Assembly: GCA_016802295.1 (NCBI GenBank)
Contig: JAESIW010000200.1
Span: forward strand, 4,395,155 to 4,459,154
Direction of reading: 5' to 3'
DNA length: 64,000 bases
Origin: Brachionus rotundiformis
Taxonomy: Eukaryota; Rotifera; Eurotatoria; Ploima; Brachionidae
Of this stretch, positions 24,560 to 36,630 are shown in pieces. The notes below the pieces were generated by a model. That model was not told the origin of the DNA, made no database searches, and was given only the letters and a program-made list of their open reading frames with translations. Both the position numbers and the translations under genes were made by a program. Every line of letters starts with the position of its first letter. Position 1 is the stretch's first letter.

Positions 24560-25641
24560 ATGTAAGGATTTTTTTTTAATTCTGAACTAAATAGAAATTT
24601 AGCATTTCCTAACGTCTCTCAAGGTCTGAATATTGGAAATCAAATCCAAAAAAATTTTGTGAATATTGCAAAATTTGGATTCAAGCAAACAAAGCTGTAA
24701 GTATCTTTAAATCAATTAACGACAAAGAGATAACCCATAGATAGAGCATCAACATTCATGAAAATGGAAAAAATCATAAAGATAACGTTCGAAAAAGATT
24801 ACAAGAAGTATGAAGACTAAATTAAAGGGAATTTATTAAGCACTTTATTTTAGATTAAAAAAAAATCAGTTGAAAAAAAGAATGAAGAGAAAGAATTTGG
24901 GAAATCAATGGCCGCTATCGAAAGAGCAGCCGTTGCAGCTATGCAAAATGATTTGTTAAATAATCCTTTATTGCGAAATCAATATGGCTTGGAGAGTATG
25001 TTGGTATTTTCAGTTAAATAAAAGTTAGTTATTTTTATCTCTAGCTAAATCACAAGACAATTTCTCGAATTCTAAACCAACAACATCCAAACCCAAAATT
25101 GAACAAGCCAAAGTTTTTAGATATGATAAGCCTGTAAAAAGACATCATGTTCCTGAGTCTTTACCAAAAAATGTAGAGAGTAAAGATAGAAAAAGGTAAA
25201 TATAAAGATATATTATTTTTATATTTACTAATTATACAGTTATAGAGCTTTAATTGAAGAAAATGTACCAAAGACTAATCTTGAACTATCTAACAATCCA
25301 GCAAAGACAGAAATAACTCAAATCAAGAAAGAAGATAAAGAAAGTAAAGAAGAAACTGAAATAGATCAAAAAGATTTGAAAAGTAAATGGAAACCAATTG
25401 AAAATTTTGATTCCTTTTCAAGTGAGATAAGTAACCATGTGAATAGCTTAAAATATTTATATATTTAGAAATTGAAAATCAAGAATCGATCAATGACCTA
25501 GAAGCGGACAAAGCTTTCATTAAAGAAGAGCCAAAAGTGGAAGAAGTTCCGGTTCTAAAAAATTCATTTAAAAGAGAAAAGATTATTAAATTTAAAAAAA
25601 GAAGCAAAGATGTAAATTTAAGGAAAAGAACAGATGAATGA
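24560..25641 (+). CDS. WBP4: WBP4/FBP21-like spliceosomal zinc-finger protein, no WW domains
   Basis: Seven exons (24560-24561, 24624-24696, 24745-24807, 24854-24995, 25045-25195, 25240-25421, 25469-25641) encode 261 residues. The N-terminus reads MSEYWKSNPKKFCEYCKIWI, then NIHENGKNHKDNVRKRLQE, a near-copy of the U1C/matrin-type C2H2 finger that opens vertebrate WBP4. The tail FKKRSKDVNLRKRTDE matches the WBP4 C-terminus. WBP4 is a splicing factor of activated spliceosomes whose two WW domains bind proline-rich splicing proteins. No WW domain is present: the middle is a basic and acidic linker with one tryptophan (SKWKPIENF). The start codon appears split as AT at 24560-24561 and G at 24624 by a 62-base intron (gtaagg to caag). 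The gene converges with the next one, stop to stop, over 100 bases. Confidence 0.87.
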
Positions 25642-25740
25642 TTTTGTAAAATTTATTTTACTTGATTAAAATTAAATTTAAAAATAAAAAATTTAATTAG
25701 TTTATATAAAATAATAAATGAAATAGTGATTTTCGGCACT

Positions 25741-28054
25741 TTAATGAAAATTTAACTTAGCAATACTAGTTGTTAAACAGGAAACCGAATGAATTGCTGT
25801 TGAGGAATGACCGGCTACTGAATCAATTATTGCTGAACTATTTTGATTTGAAAATTTTTTGGCAATTTTATTTACAACATTAGATGATATCTTGGGTCGA
25901 ATTCCATTCACTGACAGTGAACTTCCAGTATTTTCACTACAGCTACTTGCTAATTGTTTGATTTTTTGTTCTTTGAATTTTGAATTTTGTAAAGTTTGTG
26001 AATTTTTATTATCTTAAATAAAAAATTTTTATTAACTTCAATTAAATTTTTAAAAAAATAGAAAAAACTATAAGTCAGTAAAAATATTTTGAATTATGAA
26101 ATATTATTTTATATTAAAATAAAGCTTACCTATAGATAATTTATTACAACTCCATTCTTCATTTCGATTTTTTCTTGACAGTTTGCTAGTTGAACATTTC
26201 GTTTGTAATAAATTTAGACTTTTATCGATATTTGCTTCCAAATTCAAATTCGATGCACTAGCGCTTAAAGAATTGTTAAATACTTCATCAGTAATTGAGC
26301 TTATGCTTCTTATCTTTGAACGAAATCCTTTTTTTGAATTTTTTATAGTTTCTACTTCTTTCTCATCAATAATTGATTTTTCTTCATTTAAACTTGAAAA
26401 TAAAGAATTGGTTTCACTATCATTTAGACAATTCATGTTCATGTTTATTATGATTTTGCTATAATAATCATAATTTGTCATATTTGGACTTAAACAATCG
26501 TCATCATCGCTTACAAAATAAGATTGTTTGTTTATAATTGTGTTTTTGTTTATATTTGAACATTGGATTTTTGTTTTATCTATAGCTGTATTAGTTTGAT
26601 TCGAGGACACTTTTTTAAATTCGCTAGAAATATCATCAATAATGGAGTCTTTATTTCTATTTTCATTTGAAAAGTTTGTGTTATAAAATGATGATGGATC
26701 ATAATTTTTGTTTGGAGGTGTAATTGGAGAGCTAATAGGACTAGTATTAATGTTTTTCATAGATTTTAATTGAGAAGTTTCACAGTCTTTTAAAGGATCG
26801 AATGAGTTATAACTGAATTGAAACACTTCATGTCGTTTAGAAGGCGAAGATGGAGATTTATTATTTAAATTATCTTTAGATTCTGCTTGACTTTTGACTG
26901 ATTTGCATTCACAATTCGAAGCTTCATTGCGATCGTTTTCTATTGAATAAACAGATAAATTGTCAGTAATATCAAATCCAGACTTTATACCAGCTTCTTA
27001 AATTATTTCGTATTTTATTTTAATATTAAAAAAATTAATAAATTAAAAACCTTTTAATTTCCACGTTGGAAAAGACGATGAATTTGACGAAATAGCAGAG
27101 ATGTTTCTCTTTAAGATTTGTGGAGAAATAAAATAGTTGTGCTTTTTCTCGGTAGGACTGATGTTTGTCCTTTCAATTTGACTAACATTGGATGTCGATG
27201 TTGATTTTGTGTTTAGACCGTTGGTTAAATAATTTGGAAACTTTTTGAGAAACCAGGCTCCTGATTTTTTTAAAAACTAAAAAAAAATTTAAATTAAATT
27301 ATATATCAAAGAATAATTACCTCTCTTTGTTCACTACAAATTCGGCATAAATAAACCGTTTTTGAATTACTTGACGTTGATCCAATTAGGTTATTAGATA
27401 TTGAAACGTTGCTCGAACTATTTCTTCTTGAGTGTGATTGATTACTGGATAAATCATTATCAATCGTATACTCAGTATCAATACAGCATTTATTACATAA
27501 AATCATATTACAAGAATTACATTGGGTTGGAGCTGTTCTTAAGAGACAAAAGTAATCCCCACATAGTGCGCATCTATTTGATGATAAATTGCAACCAGCT
27601 TGAACTGCATTCCTTTTCATATTTTCAAGTCTATCAACAAGTTTTCTTAAAAAATAAATAAAAAAACGAATTTTAAATGTTCATATAACGCATACATTAC
27701 TCGATCACGTTCATTTCGTTCCAACAATTCACTTCTTTGAAGAACTTTTTGAATCTCGATTAGTTCGGCTTCAGTTAGTTGGGGATCTTTTTTAACAGTT
27801 TTTTTTCCTGTATGAATAGACCATCCAGCATTTAGCCTAAAAGAATAATTCAGTATTAGATAAAAAGTGAAAATTTGTTCATTTAAAAATTATTGATCGG
27901 CTTAAATTTATATTCAAATTATTATTTTTTTGTCAGCAATCGATCAATTTAATTTTTTGAATAAATAGGAAATTTTCTTTGCTAACTTAGATCTTAATTG
28001 CAAATTTCGGTCATTTGGACAAGTCCATCGATCACCTTTAAGATCTTTTGTCAT
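25741..28054 (-). CDS. RPH3AL: Noc2/rabphilin-type Rab3/Rab27 effector without C2 domains
   Basis: Six exons, in coding order 28054-27987, 27836-27696, 27645-27321, 27276-27051, 26996-26130 and 26012-25741, encode 632 residues. The N-terminus reads DRWTCPNDRNLQLRSKLNAG, then WSIHT, closely matching Noc2. The helix ending VIKLVDRLENMKRN follows, then a FYVE-related zinc finger (CALC, CNSC, CNKC, CRIC) and the Rab-contact motif SGAWFLKKFP. This module binds GTP-Rab3/Rab27 on secretory vesicles. A Ser/Asn-rich insert of about 40 residues lies inside the finger before its last CxxC. The rest is long, Ser/Asn-rich and apparently disordered. No C2 domain follows, which separates it from rabphilin and the synaptotagmin-like proteins, yet it is twice the length of mammalian Noc2. 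Exon 2 uses the donor gtatgc at 27695. An upstream gt would break the frame. Confidence 0.9.
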
Positions 28055-29053
28055 TTTTCAAATATTTGTCCTTTGTGGCTCTCTATGTTTATAATTCAAA
28101 TGCTTAGTTGTATTGTCTTTAATTTAATTATTAGAACAAGAATTTAAATTTTCTGATGTATTAACTTAAATCTCATTTATGAATATCAATTTTTCCAAAA
28201 TAATAATTTATTTTTGTTCCTAGATAAATTAATAATTTGACTTAATAGTTGATTTGCAAATTTAGTTCATGACTTTTGATCATTATCATTTAATGTATAA
28301 GCATTTGAATTATAAGGTATTTACAAAAATCTAAAATCAAAAAATTGGTTTAAAATTTGTGATGTTTTAAAAAAGATGAATGCTGAATTTAGAAAAATAA
28401 AGAAAAATCGAAAAGATGCTTATGCATTATTATTATTATGATTATTATAATAATAATAAAATCGAATTTTCGTCTCTTCGATTTTATTCCCAATATTTAT
28501 ATTCACTTTTATTTAGTTTAAAAAGAATAATCTTTCTTTTTAAAAACAAAAAACTTAGGAAACTTTTAATTTATATAGGAAATTTAGTTAATTTATAGAT
28601 TAATAAAAAGGAAATCAGTAGTTCTAATTAATAATTACTTTACGAATTATTATGTTTTTTATTTATGCATTAATAATGAAATGAATTGAAGCTATAATTT
28701 TTCATTGACACTTTTTCAATTTTCAGCTTTTTTCAAAAGTTATAAGATCTATTTATCTGAATACTTAAGCTTAAATGTTAGTCAAATAGAATATAAAAAT
28801 TATATTATTTGTATGTTATTTTTAATAATTTAATTTTTGACTTGAGGCTCATTAAATTAAAACAATCAATTGAATTAGTAAGTATATTTTTTAAACCATT
28901 TTATGTATAAGTATTATTTTTTATTTAAAATCATACTAAAAAAAATTTTTATTGAGAATTTTAAAAAGTTTTTTATCATTTAATTGATTAATTAAATTTG
29001 CAAAATTTTATTAATTGTTATATTTATTCATTAGAATGATTGTTATGGAAATG
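28055..29053. other. Intergenic; TTA/TAA simple repeat
   Basis: AT-rich spacer between two minus-strand genes. It holds an imperfect TTA/TAA repeat near 28427-28460 and no supported gene. It presumably includes the promoter of the Noc2-like gene. Confidence 0.6.
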
Positions 29054-29809
29054 TTAAAGTAAATATTTTATTGCGAAAAACATTACAATACAAGTAAAAA
29101 CCATTCCTCCGATCAAAACATATTTGTCAGAAGTGTTTCTTCTCTCTATCATGCCAATCAAACTATTAGATAAACCGAGAGAATTAGTTACGTTTAAAAT
29201 TTTTTTTTTAAAATCTTTTAAGAAAACATTTTGAGTTTGAACATGCTTTAAGACATTTTCTCCGTGATCTATCATTCGATCTATTTCTAAATAAATTTTT
29301 ATTAACTAAAATTTTCCTCTTTTTTATTTACCATTTTTAAAATTTGATAAACGGTTGTTATGTCTCAGTTCATTTTGAAATCCATCTAAATTAAATTGCA
29401 CATGACTGGTATTATTTTTATCAGATGTTCTAAAATCTGACTTAAATAGTTCTTCTCTTCGCTTTTCTTCAACAAGTCTTTTGTCTCTTTTTTAATTAAT
29501 TATTAGTTTAATTATATGATTTACTTTAATAAATTACTTTTTGTATTGGATCTGATTATAAGCCTGTTTGAAATGAGAAAAATCGTATTTTAATTGATCA
29601 ATTTTGATTTTTGCATCATATCGTCTATTTACTGGTTCTTTTGATACAAATATGTCTAATTGATCACATGCAACAGAAATTTGATTAAAATTTGATGTAA
29701 TTTTCGATTTAATATCTGCTTCTTCTTGATTAGTTGATAGTTCAAAACGAGTCAACAAATCAGTTAAACTAAGTAAATTAGCCTTAGTTTCTCGGTAAAG
29801 CTTATCCAT
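29054..29809 (-). CDS. GOSR2: Membrin, Golgi Qb-SNARE
   Basis: Three exons (29809-29538, 29486-29332, 29286-29054) encode 219 residues; human GOSR2 has 212. Membrin works in ER-to-Golgi and intra-Golgi vesicle fusion. The N-terminal helical part contains SKEPVNRRYDAKIKIDQLKY, matching the conserved SKEPPNKRxxAxxxxDQLKYD block. The SNARE motif runs from LDGFQNELRHNNR through the C-terminal half ILNVTNSLGLSNSLIGMIER. The protein ends in a tail anchor YVLIGGMVFTCIVMFFAIKY and four more residues, as expected for a tail-anchored SNARE. I chose ATG at 29809 because it gives MDKLYRET, equivalent to the human MDPLFQQT start. Introns are 51 and 45 bases. Confidence 0.96.
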
Positions 29810-31059
29810 CAAATATTATAAAACTCAACGTTTACAATATTTTATGAATATTTACTATTCAAAAAATGCATAATTTTAATTTATTATCGGATTATATTTA
29901 TTTATGTAAATGAAAATTTACTTCATTTTCTAATTCATAATTCAAAAAAATATTATAAAAAAAAATTAACATATATTTGGGAAAATTTTGATTCTCGATG
30001 AAATTAGAAATATTGATATCAAATTTATGGTTAACCAAGGATATATTTAATAAAATAATACATATAATTTAAAAATATCGTGAATATGTATAAAAATTTA
30101 GTAAAAATTGTTCTAACATTTTTTTTTTAATTTTAATATAAACAAAAAGCTTTAACATTAAATATTTCCTATTTAATTGATTTTGAAAATTAATTATTTC
30201 TAGAATTTAAATTTTGAAATTTTTGAAAATTATATTACTCGAATTTTAACGAAGAACTAAAAAGATTAATCTATTTATAATAAATATCAATTTTCTTAAA
30301 TTCAAAAATTCTGAAATATATCAAGATTTTTTAGGGTTTAAATTAATAAAAAATATTTAAATAATAAAAAGCTGTTAAATAATTGCTGTAAAAGCAATCT
30401 TTTTTTAAATTTGAATTTTAAAAAAGTATTTTTTTGATAATAGATTCTGAAAATTTGTAAATTAAAATCCAATATTACATAACTGATTTTAGTTTAATAA
30501 ATAGTTATTAATTCAAAAGGACATTTTAACCAAGTATCAATGTAACACTTTTCATATAATACCTAAGAAAATACATTTATTTTATTGAAATAATGAAAAC
30601 TAGAAGTTTTACATTCTCTAGTTAACAATATATTACGTAAGATTTGTTTTTATCCACTTTATTCTTGAATTAAATCAAAAAATCAGTTGGCATGTGAATT
30701 GAATAACAATTTAAAGCCATATAATTAAAAAAAATTTAATTCTTTTCGTACTTTTCTCAATCCTGTTGGCAAATCATAAGAAGCTCTAGAATTTTATTGT
30801 TTGAGCAGTTTTATTTTCTTGAAAACAAGAGTTCCTCGAATATGATGTCAATTTCATAAACAAAAATTACGCTTTTTAATAAGTAAATTGAATTCTTATG
30901 TTGATTACTTTTCAGGTTTTTTTTTGTTGTTTTAAAAAGTTTTCTAATTTTTTTTAACATTCAAAATAATCAAAATTTTGGTATAAAAATAGTTAATTTC
31001 AGTTTATATCAATTTTCAGTCGAAAGTTTTAAATAATAAAACTTTTTTAAATCATAAAA
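29810..31059. other. Intergenic between divergent genes, nothing recognised
   Basis: AT-rich sequence separating membrin (minus) from the ShK/EGF gene (plus). It presumably holds both promoters. I saw no frame or repeat. Confidence 0.6.
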
Positions 31060-32587
31060 ATGTTCAAAATAAAAGATGCAATCCTTTTAGTTTTTTTAAT
31101 TGGCTCATCTGTAAGACTTGGTGATGCGTTTTCAGGTTCTTATTATTATTTTTATATTGAAGATTTAACAATTTTACTCTTTCAGAATGCACGGGAAGTA
31201 ACATTGCTGATCCGAATATTTCAGGTGTAACCGATTGTCCTTCTTGGTTAGCCTATTTACAAACTACTGGTACTAATATTGAAAATTGGTGCAAAACAAC
31301 AGGAATTACTAAATGTTGTTCTACTTGTAAAAGTAGGTTTTTTAAATATTTTTTTTTCTAATTTCAAATTAAACTTTTTTATATTTTAGATATTTTGGAA
31401 AATTGTGTTGACAGAGCTTATACTCCAGATTGTTTTCAAAAATTACAGCAAGGCTTATGCCAAAATCAATTAGCCGACCAAAATACTGTTCAAATTTATT
31501 GCAGAAAAACCTGTGGCTTTTGTTCTCTTACAGCTTCTTTGTCTTGTAACTTTTTATCACAAACTTGTGGCCAAGGAACATGTGTACCAGTTACTTATTT
31601 CTCGACAAATACCATAAGATGCTCCTGCCCTTCTAATTTAGCTGGAGCCTATTGCCAAAGGAGCAATCCTTGTCTCACAACGCCTTGTATGAATGGTGGT
31701 ACATGTTCAGCTACAAATGATGCAGATGTTCCCTACACTTGTGCATGTCCTTTAGGTTATAGTGGAATAAACTGCCAAAACTTCCAATCTCTTGGCTGTT
31801 CTTCTAGTCCATGTCAAAATAATGGGTTATGTAATTCTTTGCCTAATGGACAATTTACATGCATTTGTTTACGTGAGCTGATTTTTCTAAATTTTTTAAC
31901 AATTCAGTGATTGTGATAAATAATTTTTTAGCCAATTTCACTGGGACAAGGTGTGAATTTTCAAATGCCTGTGCAAGCAATCCATGCCAAAATGGAGGAA
32001 CATGTACGAATTCAGGAATCGGTTACGCATGCTCGTGTCCCGTAAATTTCAGTGGTGCGAATTGTCAATTTTCGAATGCATGTAATAGTAATCCATGTTT
32101 GAATGGTGGATTTTGTTCTTCAAATTCATTTGGTCAATTAGTTTGTACATGCCAATCGGGATTTACAGGACAATTTTGTCAGAACTCTTTATCGTGTGGA
32201 ACAGGGGGTTTATGTCAAAATGGTGGAAGCTGCGTATTACAAGGAGGAAGTTATAACTGCTTATGTCCAGCAAATGTTTATGGTAGAAATTGTGAATATT
32301 TAGTAACTACTCAAACTTGTGCATTAGGAGACAGAAATCCAAATTATTGTTCTGTTTGGAGTGCTTTTAATTTTTGTAGATGGATTTATAGCTATAATCT
32401 AGTGCCTGTTCCAATTTACTGTCCAACGTCTTGTGGTTTATGCTTAGGTGTTAGCTCTTGTATAGATTCTCAACCGAATTGTGCATTTTGGTCAAATCTT
32501 GGATTATGTGGAATTATAAACAATCGTGATGCGAACTTATGTAAGAGATCATGTGGCTTATGTGGAAATTTGACAAAGAAAAAGTGA
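31060..32587 (+). CDS. Secreted ShK-EGF-ShK cysteine-rich protein
   Basis: Four exons (31060-31135, 31186-31332, 31390-31872, 31932-32587) encode 453 residues. A signal peptide (AILLVFLIGSSVRLGDAFS) is followed by a short cysteine-rich module (DCPSWLAY to CCSTCK), then a ShKT module (CVDRAYTPDCF to CRKTCGFC). Six EGF repeats come next, for example NPCQNGGTCTNSGIGYACSC. Two more ShKT-like modules end at CPTSCGLC and CKRSCGLC. No membrane segment follows, so it is probably secreted or matrix-bound. The spacing of the EGF cysteines is canonical. Some repeats have Asn in the aromatic/hydroxylation position, but none shows a full calcium-binding consensus at its start. The architecture is clear; the orthologue and role are unknown. 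A ShKT domain alone does not imply a toxin, since the fold is common in enzymes and matrix proteins. Confidence 0.9.
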
Positions 32588-33296
32588 TAATTCAATTTTT
32601 GAAAATAATGATAAAAAATTTATAGAAAAATTTTGCTAATATTGTTAGGCAGCCGATTAAATATTTTAAGTGATATTTAGTTACTTTATATTATTTTATA
32701 TAGAATTTTAATAAAAATATTTTATAAAAAGTTTTTCTTACTAATTAATTATTTTTTAAGTTCCATGATTGATTAAAAAAGTTGAGTTTAAATAATTTAA
32801 ACATTTATATGAAATTTTTTAATATCAGGTTATGTTTCAAAATAAAATGGATCATAATCGAAACTGATAGTCTAATAAATTGAAATATTATTTCTACCAT
32901 AAATATTATTTTTATGGGAGGAATTGTTTATAAATGGTTTTCTAAATCTGTGCTGTATAAAATTATTTATTCACAAGTATGAAAATTATCTGATATACCT
33001 TAATTTATTTTTAAATTAAAAAAAAATTCTTTGTTTCCTTTTAAATGTTTAGAATTTTTTTATCTCGAATAAAAACTTTAAAAAATAGCCTTAAGTTAAC
33101 CTAAAAACACAGATTCACGCCAAAAGTTACAAATTAACTAAGACACGAATCTTTTTAAAAATTCAAAATTTAGTCAACTTTCTTGCAAATTTCAACCGAT
33201 AATATATTATTTAAATTCTGCATAAATAATATTTTTTGTATTGCTTTATTTTCATTTAATGAAATAATTTTTTAACAAGAACTGTTTCCCTAAACA
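32588..33296. other. Intergenic, nothing recognised
   Basis: AT-rich spacer between two plus-strand genes, with no supported feature. Confidence 0.6.
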
Positions 33297-36014
33297 ATGA
33301 ATCCAAGTTTGAATGATTCAGACCAAATAGATTACAATCTTTACCCAGCACTTGTTCAAGTATTTGCTATAATATTACTCGGTTATCTTGCTGGAAATTT
33401 TCAAATTTTATCAAAAGAACAAATTCTCGGATTAAATAAATTCGTAAGCACTTTCTCGTTACCATGTTTGATATTTAAGAATTTAGCTATAGTAAACTTC
33501 AAAACGGTAAATTGGCTATTTTTAACGAGCGTTTTTATATCCAAATTATTTATTTTTTTGCTAGCGTTTTTGATAACGCTCTTCGCTTTGAGACCGATTA
33601 ATATTGGAATGGCGGCCGTCTTTGGAATCTTTGTTTCACAGTCAAACGATTTTGCATTAGGTTATCCAATTTTGAAGGCTATATACCTGCAAAATCATCC
33701 AGAATATCTAGATTATATCTATCTCTTAGCTCCTATTAGTCTCGTCATAATTAATCCAATCGCTTTTTTTTTAATGGAAGCAAATGAAATTTTACATTTT
33801 CAATTGAAAAAAAAAAATTCTCGATCTGATACAGACTCAATAGATAGTACAGATACTGAGAATCAAGAAGAAAACAACTTAGATAGAACAAGAATTGTGT
33901 TTTTATCAAAAAGTAAAAATGAATTTTCCAAGTTTAGTTTGGTGAAATCTACACTTTGGGCAACTTTTTCCAATCCTATTGTATTCATGACATTAATCGG
34001 TTTGGTGTCAAATGTTGTTTTACGCCAACACATACCACATTTAATAGAGCCAATATTGACATCAATAGCTAATACTTTTTCAGCTTTAGCGCTATTTTAC
34101 TTAGGATATACAATGGTTGGAAGAATAAAAAATCTCTCTTTTTCAAGTGTTGTAATTATATTAATTTTGGTATTGACTAAAAGTCTTTTATATCCTTTAA
34201 TTAATCGTGAACTAATAATTCATTTAAATGAATTAATAGATTTTACTCAACCTAATAATTCAGACATTGATTCTCTTAGTAGTTTTAGTTTTTTATATGG
34301 GACATTCCCTACAGCACCATCGTTATTTGTATTTATATCAAAGTACAAAGCATTAAGTGATAATTTAATTTCAGCTGCAGTAGTAATGGGAACAATAGGA
34401 AGTGCACCTCTTATGATGATATCTGGTAAAATGATCTCTTTAAAATACAATGACTCTACAGTATCGAATTTTGAGGATATAGAATGCAAAACAGCTTATG
34501 GATTCAGCTTTTTAACTTGGTTTTGTTGCCTTTGGGTTTTATATGTATTTTTTGCATCTGGAAGAATTTTTAAGAAGCCTTACATTTTTACATTTTATTT
34601 AATAATATGCCAAATGTTACTTTCTGTCACTCATGTATTTTGGTCAAATATAGCAACAAATATATTCGATTTAGATCCAATTTATATTCTAATTCATATG
34701 GGATTTGAAATTTTTTTAGAATTTACTACAAGATGTCTGCCATTATCCATAATATTTAGTCTAATAACAATAAGTGGGTTAGACAAGATAAATAAAAGCG
34801 GACTTTTTAAGATATTGGTTAAAATATCTAGTAATGAATTATTACTTTATTGTATTGGTTTTTTTTTACCACTTTTAGCTACAATTATAAGCTTATTAAT
34901 TGGTCAAATTCCAGAAAAACCAACTATGATTATTAAATTACACAAATCTCAAATTATTTTATCAAATATTGTATTGTTTTTCATCATAATATTAGTTTTT
35001 TATTCGCTTTTAGTTTTTGTAAGAACAAAAAATGAAAATAAAAATACGTACAGCTTATTAACTCAAAGCAATAATCTGACAAATAATTTACATTCTTCAA
35101 ATATAAGCTCAACAGATGAAATTGATTTTGTAAGAGAAGAAGAATCAACGTTAACTATTGAACAAAATTTTATAAATGATGATTGTACATTTTTTTATTA
35201 TATTTTCTTAGTTTAAATTTAAATTTTAAGATTTTAAATTGTTAAATGAAGATAATCAGATAATGCATCATTTATCATTGGTTATTATATTGACATTTAA
35301 TTCATTAATGGTAAATATTTTATCAATCATTAAAATTGTAAACTGATCAAAAATTTACTTTGATCACAAATTCCGATTTTATTCCTATTTGAAAACGTTA
35401 AAAAATTTACTTTTAGACTTTATTTTTTCAACTTTGGCTCCTTTATGATGAAAAAAAAAGTGGAATTTTTTATGAACTAAAATTAATTCAAACAACTCTT
35501 TTGTTTGGACAAGTAATCCTTAGCCGTACTAATATTTTATTTTTTTTAACAATTGATTGAAGGGTTTTTTTACATTTGTTTCGTTTGGTATTGATAGCCA
35601 TTACATACTTGCTCCGATTGCATTCAAGTATTTTTAGCTTTTAAATTAAATTAATTTCTAATTTTTGAATTAAGAATAAAAGAGTTTTTTGGTTATGTTG
35701 AACCATTCAAATTGCCTGAAAATGACCAGATACCTCAAGATACTATTGATTTCTGTAAAAAATTTGAACAATTATATCAAGCAAAATGTAGCATCAAAAT
35801 TTTAAGAAACATAAAATTTCATCACAGACATTATTTAAATGTTTTTAGAGGAAGTGATCTAATTGACTGGTTAATACGAAAAAAAATTGCTAATTCGCGT
35901 AATGACGCAGAAATACTTGGTAAAAAGTTAATAGAAGGACGGATAATAAGTCATATAACACATAATCGTAGTTTTTATGACGGATATCATCTTTACAAAT
36001 TTAATATTTTCTAA
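33297..36014 (+). CDS. GPR155: GPR155/LYCHOS lysosomal cholesterol sensor, PIN-like transporter fold
   Basis: A long first exon (33297-35129) and a second (35685-36014), joined in phase across a 555-base intron, give 720 residues. Residues 15 to about 340 form the auxin-efflux (PIN)-like transporter domain: LVQVFAIILLGYLAGNF, FVSTFSLPCLIFKNLA, then SQSNDFALGYPIL and the second half GTFPTAPSLFVFISKYK. More membrane segments follow, corresponding to the GPCR-like part. Exon 2 encodes a DEP domain (YLNVFRGSDLIDWLIRKK, AEILGKKLIEGRIISHI). This domain order is unique to GPR155, the lysosomal protein reported to signal cholesterol to mTORC1. The donor gtaaga at 35130 and the acceptor after 35684 are inferred. 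The alternative is that exon 1 reads on to its stop at 35216 and the DEP exon joins by a different site. Confidence 0.9.
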
Positions 36015-36630
36015 AGACCATGACAAATAATATCGTAATGTAATTAATTAAATTTTTTTAAAATGCTGAAAGATTATGATTATTTATGAATAATCTTGTT
36101 TGTTTTATTTTTACTAATAAATTAATTTATTTTGTTAAAATAAAAAATTAAATTTAAATATATTTTTATTATGATATTATTTGAAAATTAGAAATATTTA
36201 TGTTGTTACTTTCTATAAATCCTTAATATTAAAAAAATTCTAATCAAATTTTATTTTATTTATATATTTTTTAAAAATATGTTTTATGGAATCCCCCTAT
36301 GTTGGTCTGAATCGCTTTCGTTTAAATTTATCTAATACAAAAATTAAAATTAATAAATAAGTTTCTAAATGAATTTTTTTATAAAAATCAATATTCAGTT
36401 TCAGTATTCATATTAATTTAAGATATTATAGATATTACAGTAATAATGTATAAAAAATTAAAATTACGACTCTATTTAAGATATTTATAAGGTTAATGTT
36501 ACAAGAGGAATTATAATTAAACATTTTACTTCATATTCATGAAAATTATTCATGAAAGATAATAATTTTATTAATTTAAAAGTTTATAAACTGTCTTATA
36601 AAATAAATTAAATCTGATTATTCTTTTATT
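36015..36630. other. Convergent intergenic region, nothing recognised
   Basis: AT-rich sequence between the 3' ends of GPR155 (plus) and the small gene (minus), without further features. Confidence 0.6.

Noticed and set aside
24293..24560. STIM and WBP4 as one operon
   Set aside because: The 268-base gap is short, and there is a near-palindrome at about 24470-24490, but neither a spliced-leader acceptor nor a shared transcript can be shown from sequence.
26183..26464. 93-codon plus-strand frame
   Set aside because: Antisense of the long Noc2-like exon.
28416..28598. 60-codon plus-strand frame
   Set aside because: Translation of an AT-rich simple repeat; composition is Tyr/Asn/Leu noise.
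31060..32587. ShK modules taken as a potassium-channel toxin
   Set aside because: The modules sit in a large EGF protein, and the ShKT fold is common in non-toxic matrix proteins and enzymes.
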